A stretch of DNA of 8,671 nucleotides from Oscillospiraceae bacterium. GTDB taxonomy: Bacteria; Bacillota; Clostridia; Oscillospirales; Ruminococcaceae. Shown here piece after piece: positions 1 to 6,739 of the stretch. The DNA is taken from the NCBI GenBank assembly GCA_004557855.1, contig SFFJ01000035.1, positions 1-8,671 on the forward strand, in the 5' to 3' direction. Positions within the stretch are counted from its first letter, which is position 1. Every line of letters starts with the position of its first letter. The notes under the pieces were generated by a model. That model was given only the letters and a program-made list of their open reading frames with translations. It did no database searches and was not told the DNA's origin. Position numbers and translations under genes: made by a program.

Positions 1-305
1 GTGGTTCGCCGTTCTGCGCTCCAGCGCAGCGGCGATAAAAATGCGCCGCAGGCTCTTTTTAAGCCCATCTGCGTGCAGTACGGATTTGTTTTTGGGCGGT
101 AGCCTAAAAATAAATTCGTATCCAGCGCAGCAGGGCGACCGGGTTTTTAGGGCGCAGCCCTAAACCGTTTTTGCATCCTTTTGTCGGCACAAAAGGATGC
201 CCCCGCCGGGTAGGCGTGCAAACCAAGTTTTCTAAAAAGCTCTCCCCGCCGTCAGGCGATTACAGACTTTTTCACGAATATCCGCCGACAGGCGCCCGCC
301 AAAGG
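1..305 (+). repeat. Multi-hairpin intergenic element, left copy
   Basis: A string of stem-loops joined by conserved linkers, matching the inverted element at the right end of the window. Reading 5' to 3': hairpin A (CTGCGCT 14-20 with AGCGCAG 23-29); hairpin B (79-86 with 113-120, and TTTTTGGGC 89-97 with GCCTAAAAA 102-110, including G-T pairs); linker CGTATCCAGC (117-126); hairpin C (TTTAGGGC 146-153 with GCCCTAAA 157-164); hairpin D (GCATCCTTTTGT 173-184 with ACAAAAGGATGC 189-200, perfect 12 bp); conserved block 199-219, which can itself fold (CGCC 204-207 with GGCG 213-216); and a second mini-stem CGCC 247-250/GGCG 255-258 followed by ATTACAGA. It has no credible coding capacity. The outer limits are uncertain and the element may continue left of the window. 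The function is unknown. Confidence 0.75.
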
Positions 306-506
306 CCCCTAAAACCGCCAATTTATCCCACCAAATCACACCCATTTATCCCCACCATTTAGTCGTTTTTTCCCCCAAATGTAAACTTTCTATTAAAAAT
401 TGTTGCTTTTTAACCTTTTTGATGCAAAAAATCCCCGTTTTGGCCGTATTAGTGGAGGGACTTTTTCTCCCCTCCCCCTTCGAATTTCCCCGGAAAGGAG
501 CCCGCT
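306..506 (+). other. AT-rich gene-free leader upstream of rlmN
   Basis: Non-coding stretch between the hairpin element and rlmN. Base composition drops sharply to AT-rich between about 320 and 450, as expected for a promoter region, but I find no convincing -35/-10 pair with 16-18-nt spacing. A small hairpin (GGAGGG 454-459 with CCCTCC 470-475) lies just before the gene. The rlmN ribosome binding site, AAGGAG at 495-500, ends 6 nt before the ATG at 507. The promoter of the rlmN-stp-prkC-rsgA block probably lies here, by inference from position only. Confidence 0.4.
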
Positions 507-1562
507 ATGTCGAAAACCAACCTCACCTCGATGACACTCCCGGCCCTCACCGAATGGGTCACCGGGACCCTCGGCGAGCCCAAATTCCGGGCCGGCCAGA
601 TCTACCGGTGGGTCCACCAAAAACGGGTCGGCTCCTTCGGGGAGATGACCAACCTCTCCGCCGCCCTGCGGAAAAAGCTGGAGGACGCCGCCTTTCTCAC
701 CACCCTTACCACCCGGCGGCGGCTGGAAAGCCGGCTGGATGAAACGGTAAAACTACTGCTGGAGCTGCCCGACCGCAACTGCGTCGAGGCGGTTCTGATG
801 CGGTACGAGCACGGCTTGAGCCTCTGCATTTCCACCCAGGTCGGCTGCCGGATGGGCTGCAAATTCTGCGCCTCCACCCTGGGGGGACTGGTCCGCAGCC
901 TGACCCCCGCCGAAATGCTGGGGGAGGTGTACGAAGCGGAGCGGCAGGCCGGGGAGCCCATCTCCTCTTTGGTGCTGATGGGCATCGGCGAGCCGCTGGA
1001 CAACTACCAAAATGTCCTCGATTTCCTCACCATCCTCTCCTCCCCGGAGGGCAGGAATTTAAGCCTGCGGCACGTTTCGCTTTCCACCTGCGGCCTTTGT
1101 GACCGCATCGATGCGCTGGCGGAGCTGGGGCTGGGGCTTACCCTTTCCATTTCGCTGCACGCAGCGGATGATGAAACCCGAAATTCCATCATGCCGGTCA
1201 ACCGGCAGTATAATATAGCGCGCCTGATGGCAAGCTGCAAAAATTATTTTGCCAAAACGGGGCGCCGCATCAGCTATGAATACGCCCTCATCGCCGGGGT
1301 CAATGACAGCCCCGCCCATGCCGAAGCTTTGTCGGCGCTTCTCGGCGGGCAGAACTGCCATGTCAATCTCATCCCGGTCAATCCTGTGGCGGAGCGAGGC
1401 ACAAAGCGCCCCGAAAAGAGCGCAGTACAGCGGTTTGCGGCACGGCTGGGCGCCCTGGGTCTCAATGCGACGGTTCGCCGGGAGCTGGGCAGCGACATTG
1501 CGGCCGCCTGCGGGCAGCTGCGGAGGGCCGAAGCCGATAATCCCGACATTACCGCAAGGTAA
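507..1562 (+). CDS. rlmN: RlmN, dual-specificity 23S rRNA/tRNA adenine-C2 methyltransferase
   Basis: Radical SAM enzyme that methylates C2 of A2503 in 23S rRNA and of A37 in some tRNAs (family knowledge). The 351-residue product is of usual length. The radical SAM cluster motif CxxxCxxC is C114-C118-C121, inside QVGCRMGCKFCAS. The conserved GEPLDNY loop starts at residue 161. C335, in the SDIAAACGQL signature, corresponds to the methyl-carrying cysteine (C355 in E. coli), and E94 in CVEAVLMRY is the expected conserved acid. The start is fixed by AAGGAG 6 nt upstream of the ATG. In many Firmicutes rlmN sits directly before the stp-prkC-rsgA cluster, as here. Oddly, the last six codons and the stop (1542-1562) are also the beginning of the tandem repeat that follows, so the PDITAR tail is repeat sequence rather than family-conserved. 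Confidence 0.96.
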   Translation: MSKTNLTSMTLPALTEWVTGTLGEPKFRAGQIYRWVHQKRVGSFGEMTNLSAALRKKLEDAAFLTTLTTRRRLESRLDETVKLLLELPDRNCVEAVLMRYEHGLSLCISTQVGCRMGCKFCASTLGGLVRSLTPAEMLGEVYEAERQAGEPISSLVLMGIGEPLDNYQNVLDFLTILSSPEGRNLSLRHVSLSTCGLCDRIDALAELGLGLTLSISLHAADDETRNSIMPVNRQYNIARLMASCKNYFAKTGRRISYEYALIAGVNDSPAHAEALSALLGGQNCHVNLIPVNPVAERGTKRPEKSAVQRFAARLGALGLNATVRRELGSDIAAACGQLRRAEADNPDITAR

Positions 1563-1954
1563 AAACGCCGGGGAGCAGCCGCGGGACAAGGGCTGCGAGA
1601 CGGCGGGAGCTCGGCGGGGAGGGAAAAACCTGCCGCCTGCGGCCGCCGGGCGGGGACAGCCCCCCACTCCACCGAAAAGCCCGACACTACCGCAGGGTAA
1701 AGCCGCCGGGGAGCAGCCGCGGGACAAGGGCTGCGAGACGGCGGGAGCTCGGCGGGGAGGGAAAAACCTGCCGCCTGTGACCGCCGGGCGGGGACAGCCC
1801 CCGACCCATCGAAAAGGCCGACTCTACTGCAAGGTAAAACCGCCGGGGAGCAGCCGCAGGACAAGGGCTGCGAGACGGCGGGGACTCGGCGGGGAGGAAA
1901 AAACCTGCCGCCTGCGGCCGCCGGGCGGGGATAGCCCCCCGACCCATCGAAAAG
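1542..1954. repeat. Three tandem ~138-bp GC-rich repeats overlapping the rlmN 3' end
   Basis: The units are 1542-1679, 1680-1816 and 1817-1954 (138, 137 and 138 bp), with only scattered substitutions and an occasional 1-bp indel. Each begins with a variant of CCGACATTACCGCAAGGTAA, so each carries an equivalent of the rlmN stop codon. Each contains the stem GCAGCC-10 nt-GGCTGC and a CCGCC/GGCGG stem. Unit 3 varies at a few positions (GCAGG for GCGGG; GGGGACTC for GGGAGCTC). Unit 2 has TGTGACC where the others have TGCGGCC. The array fills nearly the whole rlmN-stp gap and is probably transcribed with the operon. Long open frames on both strands are by-products of the GC-rich repeat. The function is unknown. 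Confidence 0.93.
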
Positions 1955-1955
1955 C

Positions 1956-1991
1956 CCGGCCAAGGGCCGGAAAACCGGGCTGCGGAGCCCG
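1956..1991. other. Two adjacent small GC hairpins before stp
   Basis: CCGGCC (1956-1961) pairs with GGCCGG (1965-1970) across a 3-nt loop, and CGGGC (1976-1980) pairs with GCCCG (1987-1991) across a 6-nt loop. They lie between the end of the tandem repeats and the stp ribosome binding region. No T-tract follows, so an intrinsic terminator is unlikely. They may protect or process the transcript, but this is inference. Confidence 0.45.
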
Positions 1992-2029
1992 CACTACGAC
2001 ACAAAACTTCCCGAGAGGGGGAAAGAAAG

Positions 2030-2767
2030 ATGCTGCATATTTACGGGGTGACCGACCGGGGAATGGTACGGGAAGCCAATGAGGACCGTTTTGCCGGGGA
2101 GGTATTCGACCGGGGAAGCGGCTATGCTGTGGTCTGCGACGGCATGGGCGGTGAGGTCGGCGGCGGGATCGCTGCCGGGATCGCTGCCGAGGAGGTACGC
2201 CGCATGATAGAAAGCAGCCTGCGCCCGCACATGGAGGAACGCAGCCTTCACCTGCTGCTGCAAACGGCGATAGACGGCGCAAACCGGGCGGTTTTTACCC
2301 GCAGCCGGCAAAGCGGCGGGGCGCTGGACGGCATGGGCAGCACGCTGTGTGCCGCGGTGGTAAGCGACGGGACCGCACTGGTGGCCAATGTGGGAGACAG
2401 CCGCTGCTACCTGCTGCGGGAGGGCGAGCTTTCCCGGGTGACCGAGGACCATACGGCGGTGGCAGCGCTGCTGCGGCAGGGCCTGCTTACCCCGGAGGAG
2501 GCCGCCTGCCACCCCGACCGCCATGCCATTACCAGGGCCATAGGGGTGGAGCCGGAGGTGCAGCCCGACTACACCGTGATAGACCTGAAAACCGGGGATG
2601 CGCTGCTGCTGTGCAGCGACGGCCTTTACAATGCGCTGCCGCCGGGAGAGCTGACCGAAGCCCTGCAGGAGGTCCTGCGGGGAGCCGATATTCACACAAT
2701 GATAAACAAAGCCAATGCTGCCGGTGGGCCGGATAACATCACCGCCGTACTGATGCACAACCGTTGA
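2030..2767 (+). CDS. stp: Stp/PrpC, PP2C-family Ser/Thr protein phosphatase
   Basis: Cytoplasmic Mn/Mg-dependent phosphatase that removes phosphate from PrkC and its substrates (family knowledge). The 245-residue product is the normal size for a bacterial catalytic-only PP2C. The metal-binding motifs appear in order: RxxNEDRF with D19, VCDGMGG with D37, DGMGST near residues 100-104, NVGDSRCYLLR at 120-130, CSDGLY with D197, and GGPDNITAV with D235. No membrane segment is present. The likely ribosome binding site is the purine run GAGGGGG (2014-2021 region), about 8 nt before the ATG and weaker than that of most neighbours. The stop codon lies 16 nt before prkC, so the two genes are almost certainly co-transcribed, as in other Firmicutes. 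Confidence 0.96.
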   Translation: MLHIYGVTDRGMVREANEDRFAGEVFDRGSGYAVVCDGMGGEVGGGIAAGIAAEEVRRMIESSLRPHMEERSLHLLLQTAIDGANRAVFTRSRQSGGALDGMGSTLCAAVVSDGTALVANVGDSRCYLLREGELSRVTEDHTAVAALLRQGLLTPEEAACHPDRHAITRAIGVEPEVQPDYTVIDLKTGDALLLCSDGLYNALPPGELTEALQEVLRGADIHTMINKANAAGGPDNITAVLMHNR

Positions 2768-2783
2768 GAGGAGAACAAAACAC

Positions 2784-4730
2784 ATGGAAAATATACTGGG
2801 AACCAAGCTGGGCGACCGCTATCTCATCGAGGAGCTGGTGGGGGTAGGCGGCATGTGCAATGTCTACCGGGCCTTTGATGCCGAGGCGCTGCGGACCGTC
2901 GCAGTAAAAATACTGCGGGATGAATATGCCGCCGATGAGGAATATCTGCGGCGCTTCCGCAATGAAAGCCGGGCCATCAATGCCCTTTCTCACCCCAATA
3001 TCGTCAAAATCTACGATGTGGTGCTGGATGCCCCCAACCCCTATCTGGTGATGGAGTATGTCAGCGGCATCACCCTGAAGGAATACATCGAACGCAAAAA
3101 GCCGGTCCCCGGCCGCACCGCCGCCAATATTGCCGGGCTGGTGCTGACCGCCCTGCAGTGCGCCCATGAAAACGGCATCGTCCACCGGGATGTCAAGCCG
3201 CAGAATATCATGGTGACCGAAAAGGGCGAGGTCAAGGTGATGGACTTCGGCATTGCCCGCTTTGCCATGAGCCAGAGCCGCACCATCGATGGAAACGCCA
3301 TCGGCTCGGTGCACTACATCAGCCCGGAGCAGGCCCTGGGCGGCGCCGTGGACCAGCGGACCGATATCTACTCGGTGGGCGTCATCCTTTTTGAGATGCT
3401 GTGCGGAAAGCTGCCCTTTGATGCCGAGTCGCCCATCAGCGTGGCGCTGCAGCAGGTGGAGCAGAACCCCAAGGCGCTGCGGAGCCTCAACCCCAATGTG
3501 CCGGTGGGACTGGAGCAGATCACCCTGCACGCCATGGCCAAGGACCCCGACTGCCGCTACCAGAACTGCGGCGAGATGATATCCGACCTGCGGCGGTGGC
3601 TGGCCGACCCCAAAACGACCTTCCCGGCCTATGCCGTAAAGCAGAAAAAGGCCGCCGTGCCGGTCTTTTCCGAGAAAAAAAGCGGCGGGGAAAAGAACCG
3701 GGATCCGCTGCGCAAGCGGCTGCAAAGCCGTTTGACCACCCCGCTTTCCAAGCTGTTTGCCGTGACCTGCGGTGTGCTGGCGGCCAGCATCCTCTTTGTG
3801 CTGGTGATGTTCCAGATCTATCAGCCCTTCAAGTCGGTGGAGGATATCCCCCTGCCGAACCTGGTCGGGGTGGACTTTACCGCCGCCTCCTCCAACGGGG
3901 CCTACCCCGGCATCAAGATAAAGCTGGAGAGCGAGGACTACAACGCCGACTATGACGAGGGACAGATTTACCGCCAGAGCCCCAATGCCGGCACCAGTGT
4001 GAAAAAAGGCAGCACGGTGCAGGTTTGGGTCAGCGCCGGCAGCAAAATGGTGACCATCCCGACCTTTACCAACCAGGAGGCCACCGCCGTTTATGCCAAG
4101 CTCGTCGGCATGGGCCTGAAATATTCCCCCAGCGAGATTCCCAGCGATACCGTGGCGGAGGGCAGCGTGGTGCGTACCAGCCCCGATGCCGGACAGACCG
4201 TTGCGGCGGGCAGCACCGTGGTGGTGTATGTCAGCACCGGCAGCGATAAGGAAAAGGTGCAGGTGCCGGAGGTGCTGGGCTATCCCGAGGAGACGGCCGT
4301 GCAGACGCTGCGGGATGCACAGTTTGAGGTAACGGTGACCTATCAGCTGACCGACTACCAGTATGACGGCCTGGTGGTGAGCCAGACCCCGGCCTCCCCC
4401 AGCATGGTGCCCATCGGCGGCAAGGTGACGCTGGTGGTGGGAACGGTGGATAATGCCAATGTCAACGGCGAGGCCACCGTAACGCTGCAAACCACCCCGC
4501 CCGACCTGCCCGGAACGGTGAATGTGACCGCCGTACTGAACGGCGAGACCGTATACAGTGAGGTAATAGAGCCCCGCAACACCCGGCTCATCTCCATCCC
4601 GCTGCAGGGCAGCGGCATCTGCATGGTGGATGTGCGGATCGACGGGGTGGTGTATAAGAGTGCTTCGGTGGATTTCACGACCGGGCAATACTACTGGACG
4701 GCCGACTATTCGGCGTCCTTCGGTGAATAA
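2784..4730 (+). CDS. prkC: PrkC/PknB-type membrane Ser/Thr kinase with three PASTA domains
   Basis: Membrane kinase whose outer PASTA domains bind muropeptides or lipid II and whose inner kinase domain controls wall synthesis, division and translation (family knowledge). In the 648-residue product the kinase domain spans about 10-280: glycine loop GVGGMCNVY (20-28), catalytic lysine K42 (VAVK), HRDVKPQN with D136, DFG with D154, and activation loop running to SVHYISPEQ (175-183). A basic juxtamembrane stretch precedes one membrane helix at about 324-346. Three PASTA repeats follow at about 352-418, 420-487 and 490-556. The last ~90 residues are beta-rich and end in aromatic residues, like the Ig-like cap of Bacillus PrkC (inference). 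AGGAG (2769-2773) lies 10 nt before the ATG. The gene abuts rsgA with no gap. Confidence 0.97.
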   Translation: MENILGTKLGDRYLIEELVGVGGMCNVYRAFDAEALRTVAVKILRDEYAADEEYLRRFRNESRAINALSHPNIVKIYDVVLDAPNPYLVMEYVSGITLKEYIERKKPVPGRTAANIAGLVLTALQCAHENGIVHRDVKPQNIMVTEKGEVKVMDFGIARFAMSQSRTIDGNAIGSVHYISPEQALGGAVDQRTDIYSVGVILFEMLCGKLPFDAESPISVALQQVEQNPKALRSLNPNVPVGLEQITLHAMAKDPDCRYQNCGEMISDLRRWLADPKTTFPAYAVKQKKAAVPVFSEKKSGGEKNRDPLRKRLQSRLTTPLSKLFAVTCGVLAASILFVLVMFQIYQPFKSVEDIPLPNLVGVDFTAASSNGAYPGIKIKLESEDYNADYDEGQIYRQSPNAGTSVKKGSTVQVWVSAGSKMVTIPTFTNQEATAVYAKLVGMGLKYSPSEIPSDTVAEGSVVRTSPDAGQTVAAGSTVVVYVSTGSDKEKVQVPEVLGYPEETAVQTLRDAQFEVTVTYQLTDYQYDGLVVSQTPASPSMVPIGGKVTLVVGTVDNANVNGEATVTLQTTPPDLPGTVNVTAVLNGETVYSEVIEPRNTRLISIPLQGSGICMVDVRIDGVVYKSASVDFTTGQYYWTADYSASFGE

Positions 4731-5636
4731 ATGGAGGGGCTGATTTTGCGCTCGCTGGGCGGGTTTTATACCGTCATCGGTGAGGACGGAACCAGAACCG
4801 AGTGCCGCGGACGGGGGATCTTCCGCAAGGATGCGACCACCCTGCTGGTGGGCGACCGGTGCAGCTTTGAGCCGACCGAGCCCGGCTGCGGGAGCATCAC
4901 CGCCATAGCCCCCCGGAAAAATACCCTGCAGCGCCCGCCGGTGGCCAATCTTGACCGGCTGGCGATGGTGGTATCATTGGCCGACCCGGCCCCCAATGCG
5001 CTGGTGTTGGATCAGCTGACGGCGATAGCGGCAAGGAGGAATATCCCGGTGGCGGTGCTGTTCACCAAGCCGGATCTTGCCGACCCGGAGCCGTGGGTGG
5101 ACATTTACCGCAGGGCGGGCTACCCCACTGCGGTGGTGAACAACCTGACCGGGGAGGGACTGACCGAGGCCGCTGCGCTATTGAAGGGCGGGATCACGGC
5201 CTTTTGCGGCAACAGCGGCGCCGGGAAAAGCAGCCTGATGAACGGGCTTTACCCCGACCTCAACCTTGCCACCGGGGAGATCAGCAAAAAGCTGGGGCGG
5301 GGACGGCATACCACCCGCCATGTGGAGCTGTTCCCCGACGGGCAGGGCGGCTGGCTGTGTGATACCCCGGGATTTTCGGCGCTGGAATTTGCGAAGGCGG
5401 AGCCGATGCCCGCCGCCGAGCTGGCGGAGTGCTTCCCCGAGATGGCGGACTGCAAGGGCCGCTGCCGCTACACCGGCTGCAGCCACCGCACCGAGCAGGG
5501 CTGTGCCGTTCTGGAGGCGGTGCGGGAGGGGGTCATCCCCGAGAGCCGGCACAAAAGCTACGTGGCGATTTATAATGAGCTGAAGGAGCTGAAGGAGTGG
5601 GAGCTGGCCAAAATGGGACGCTCCGCAGGGGTGTGA
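4731..5636 (+). CDS. rsgA: RsgA, circularly permuted ribosome small-subunit biogenesis GTPase
   Basis: GTPase that checks late maturation of the 30S subunit (family knowledge). The 301-residue product has an N-terminal OB fold (about 1-70). The GTPase motifs appear in permuted order: G4 TKPD (112-115), G1 GNSGAGKSS (160-168), the switch region TTRH (194-197) and G3 DTPG (211-214). The C-terminal zinc motif is C245-x4-C250-x-H252-x5-C258. The ATG directly follows the prkC TAA, giving TAAATG, and has no separate upstream Shine-Dalgarno, which suggests re-initiation by ribosomes finishing prkC. A possible secondary TTG start at 4746 has GGAGGGG (4733-4739) 6 nt before it, but family N-termini (xEGxIxxxxGGFY) favour the ATG. 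rpe and thiN, often found next in Firmicutes, are absent. Confidence 0.96.
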   Translation: MEGLILRSLGGFYTVIGEDGTRTECRGRGIFRKDATTLLVGDRCSFEPTEPGCGSITAIAPRKNTLQRPPVANLDRLAMVVSLADPAPNALVLDQLTAIAARRNIPVAVLFTKPDLADPEPWVDIYRRAGYPTAVVNNLTGEGLTEAAALLKGGITAFCGNSGAGKSSLMNGLYPDLNLATGEISKKLGRGRHTTRHVELFPDGQGGWLCDTPGFSALEFAKAEPMPAAELAECFPEMADCKGRCRYTGCSHRTEQGCAVLEAVREGVIPESRHKSYVAIYNELKELKEWELAKMGRSAGV

Positions 5637-5680
5637 CCGGCCGGGCTGCGGCTGAAGGATAGAATACCGGGGAGGGCCGG

Positions 5681-6000
5681 CTGCGGTGCGGCGGGCTTTC
5701 CCGAAGGCTATGACTGAATGAAAAAACGGGGCCGACCGGGAGGGAGGCGCCGGGGGCATGAGCCGACTGCTTTTACGGCGGGAGCCCGAGGATAAGAAAA
5801 AACGGCGCCGACCGGGTGGGAGGCGCCGGGGGAGGTCGCTGCGGTGCGGCGGGCTTTCCCGAAAGGCTATGACTGAATGAAAAACGGCGCCGACCGGGAG
5901 GGGGGCGCCGGGGGAGGTCGCTGCGGTGCGGCGGACTTTCCCGAAAGGCTACGACTGAATGAAAAAACGGCGCCGACCGGGAGGGAGGCGCCGGGGGAGG
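5681..6000. repeat. Four tandem ~80-bp hairpin repeats
   Basis: This array makes up most of the 372-nt gap after rsgA; 5637-5680 shows nothing recognisable. Units start near 5681, 5757, 5839 and 5921, and the last two have a clean 82-bp period. A full unit begins CTGCGGTGCGGCGGGCTTTC, contains the small stem CTTTC-CC-GAAAG, continues TATGACTGAATGAAAAA and ends with the stem CGGCGCC-12 nt-GGCGCCG plus a G-run. The second stem is perfect at 5803-5809/5822-5828, 5885-5891/5904-5910 and 5968-5974/5987-5993. It has one mismatch in the first unit (5727-5733/5746-5752). The unit at 5757-5838 has a diverged first half. The final GGAGG (5996-6000) serves as ribosome binding site for the next gene. The spacing of identical sequence argues against CRISPR. 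Confidence 0.92.
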
Positions 6001-6008
6001 GACATAAG

Positions 6009-6548
6009 ATGCAGGAAAAGGAACTGCTGCAAAAGGCGATGCAGCAAAAGAACATGGTGGTTTTGTACCGGGACGAGCTGGTGGCACCGGAATACGCCGG
6101 GGTGCCGGTGGCGGTGGAAAACGAGCTGGTGGTTTTGCAGCGGCAATCGAACTTTTTGATGGACGGCTACTGTGCGCTGCGCACCGGGGACATCACCGAG
6201 GCGGAGCAGATGGACGATGTGCCGTTCCTGCAGCGGGTGATGGCGGCCGAAAAGCTGTACGATGCCGTCAAGGCGCCGGGCTTTCCCTGCCGGGACCGCA
6301 AGGAGCTGCTGGAGGGCATTATGGCGAAATACGCCGGCTGGGCGGCGGTGGAGTGCGAGGGAAACCCGGAGGAGTCGCTGTACTTCCTGGGGCGCATTAT
6401 CAAGGTGGACAGCCGCTACCTGACCATGAAGCGGGTGGATGCGCTGGGCAACTGGCTGGCCGACCCGCTGGTGCTGCCGCTGGACGATGTGACGCTGGTT
6501 TCCTTCGGCGACCGGTACCTGGAGATTTTCCGCAAGTACTGCAAGTGA
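6009..6548 (+). CDS. Uncharacterised 179-residue protein, possibly two Sm/SH3-like halves
   Basis: I do not recognise a named family. The chosen ATG is 8 nt after GGAGG (5996-6000). An in-frame ATG at 5877 would add 44 residues that are pure repeat translation (REGGAGGGRCG and similar), so it was rejected. The protein is soluble and acidic, with no signal peptide or membrane segment. Residues 15-80 and 121-177 have a similar outline: several beta-strand-like stretches, then D-[IV]-T (61-63 and 160-162), then an FL/YL helix start (73-74 and 170-171). That suggests an internal duplication of a small barrel, but it is only a visual inference. Codon use resembles the neighbouring genes. It may be read through from rsgA across the repeats, because no promoter is evident in the gap. 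Confidence 0.82.
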   Translation: MQEKELLQKAMQQKNMVVLYRDELVAPEYAGVPVAVENELVVLQRQSNFLMDGYCALRTGDITEAEQMDDVPFLQRVMAAEKLYDAVKAPGFPCRDRKELLEGIMAKYAGWAAVECEGNPEESLYFLGRIIKVDSRYLTMKRVDALGNWLADPLVLPLDDVTLVSFGDRYLEIFRKYCK

Positions 6549-6560
6549 GGCGGCGCAGGG

Positions 6561-6659
6561 GAAAATCGGGAAGCCGGCAAGGAGCGCGAAGGAAAGGCTC
6601 TTGCCCGGCGGAGACGGGCTGTTGCCTTTGCGAGCGGGACGCCGCCGGAACCGATTTTC
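6561..6659. repeat. 99-nt imperfect foldback (inverted repeat)
   Basis: The ends are perfect inverted repeats, GAAAATCGG (6561-6569) and CCGATTTTC (6651-6659). Inside, the arms keep pairing in patches: AAAGGC (6593-6598 region) with GCCTTT (6624-6629 region), and GCCCG with CGGGC around the centre (6603-6618). The element starts 12 nt after the stop of the upstream gene and ends about 30 nt before the next promoter. It could act as a transcript end or barrier, or be a MITE/REP-like non-autonomous repeat. No target-site duplication is obvious. Confidence 0.65.
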
Positions 6660-6687
6660 GTCAAGCCGCTGTATGCTGCCGCAAGGT

Positions 6688-6696
6688 TGGTATAAT
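6688..6696 (+). promoter_or_regulatory. Extended -10 promoter for the MGMT-like gene
   Basis: TGGTATAAT matches an extended -10 element (TGn plus a perfect TATAAT at 6691-6696). It lies at the start of an abruptly AT-rich 40-nt stretch in otherwise GC-rich DNA. No good -35 box is visible 16-18 nt upstream, which extended -10 promoters tolerate. Transcription would start near 6703, giving a leader of about 37 nt before the ATG at 6740. Confidence 0.65.
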
Positions 6697-6739
6697 ATTA
6701 TAAAATATATACGAATAGTATATTCAGGGAGGAATGGAC

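Noticed and set aside
346..354. TTATCCCCA resembling a DnaA box
   Set aside because: It has one mismatch to consensus and only one poorer neighbour (323-331). No cluster or origin-linked genes are present.
171..362. 63-codon plus-strand frame in the left element
   Set aside because: It starts inside hairpin D, runs through the conserved structured block, and has no ribosome binding site.
1249..2082. 277-codon plus-strand open frame across the rlmN end, the repeats and the stp start
   Set aside because: It reads out of frame through rlmN and then as a repeating Arg/Gly/Pro-rich string from the 138-bp units, overlapping two solid genes.
2739..4688. 649-codon minus-strand frame opposite prkC
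   Set aside because: It is a GC-bias shadow: His/Gly-rich with no domain pattern, and the plus strand encodes a complete PASTA kinase.
5681..6000. CRISPR-like array
   Set aside because: The units are contiguous ~80-bp tandem copies with no unique spacers, and no cas genes are present.
5877..6008. Upstream in-frame ATG for the 179-aa protein
   Set aside because: The extra 44 residues are translated repeat units. GGAGG is correctly spaced only for the ATG at 6009.
5773..6087. Minus-strand frame across the 80-bp repeats
   Set aside because: Its sequence is recurring PPAPPSRSAPFF-type repeat translation with no start signal.
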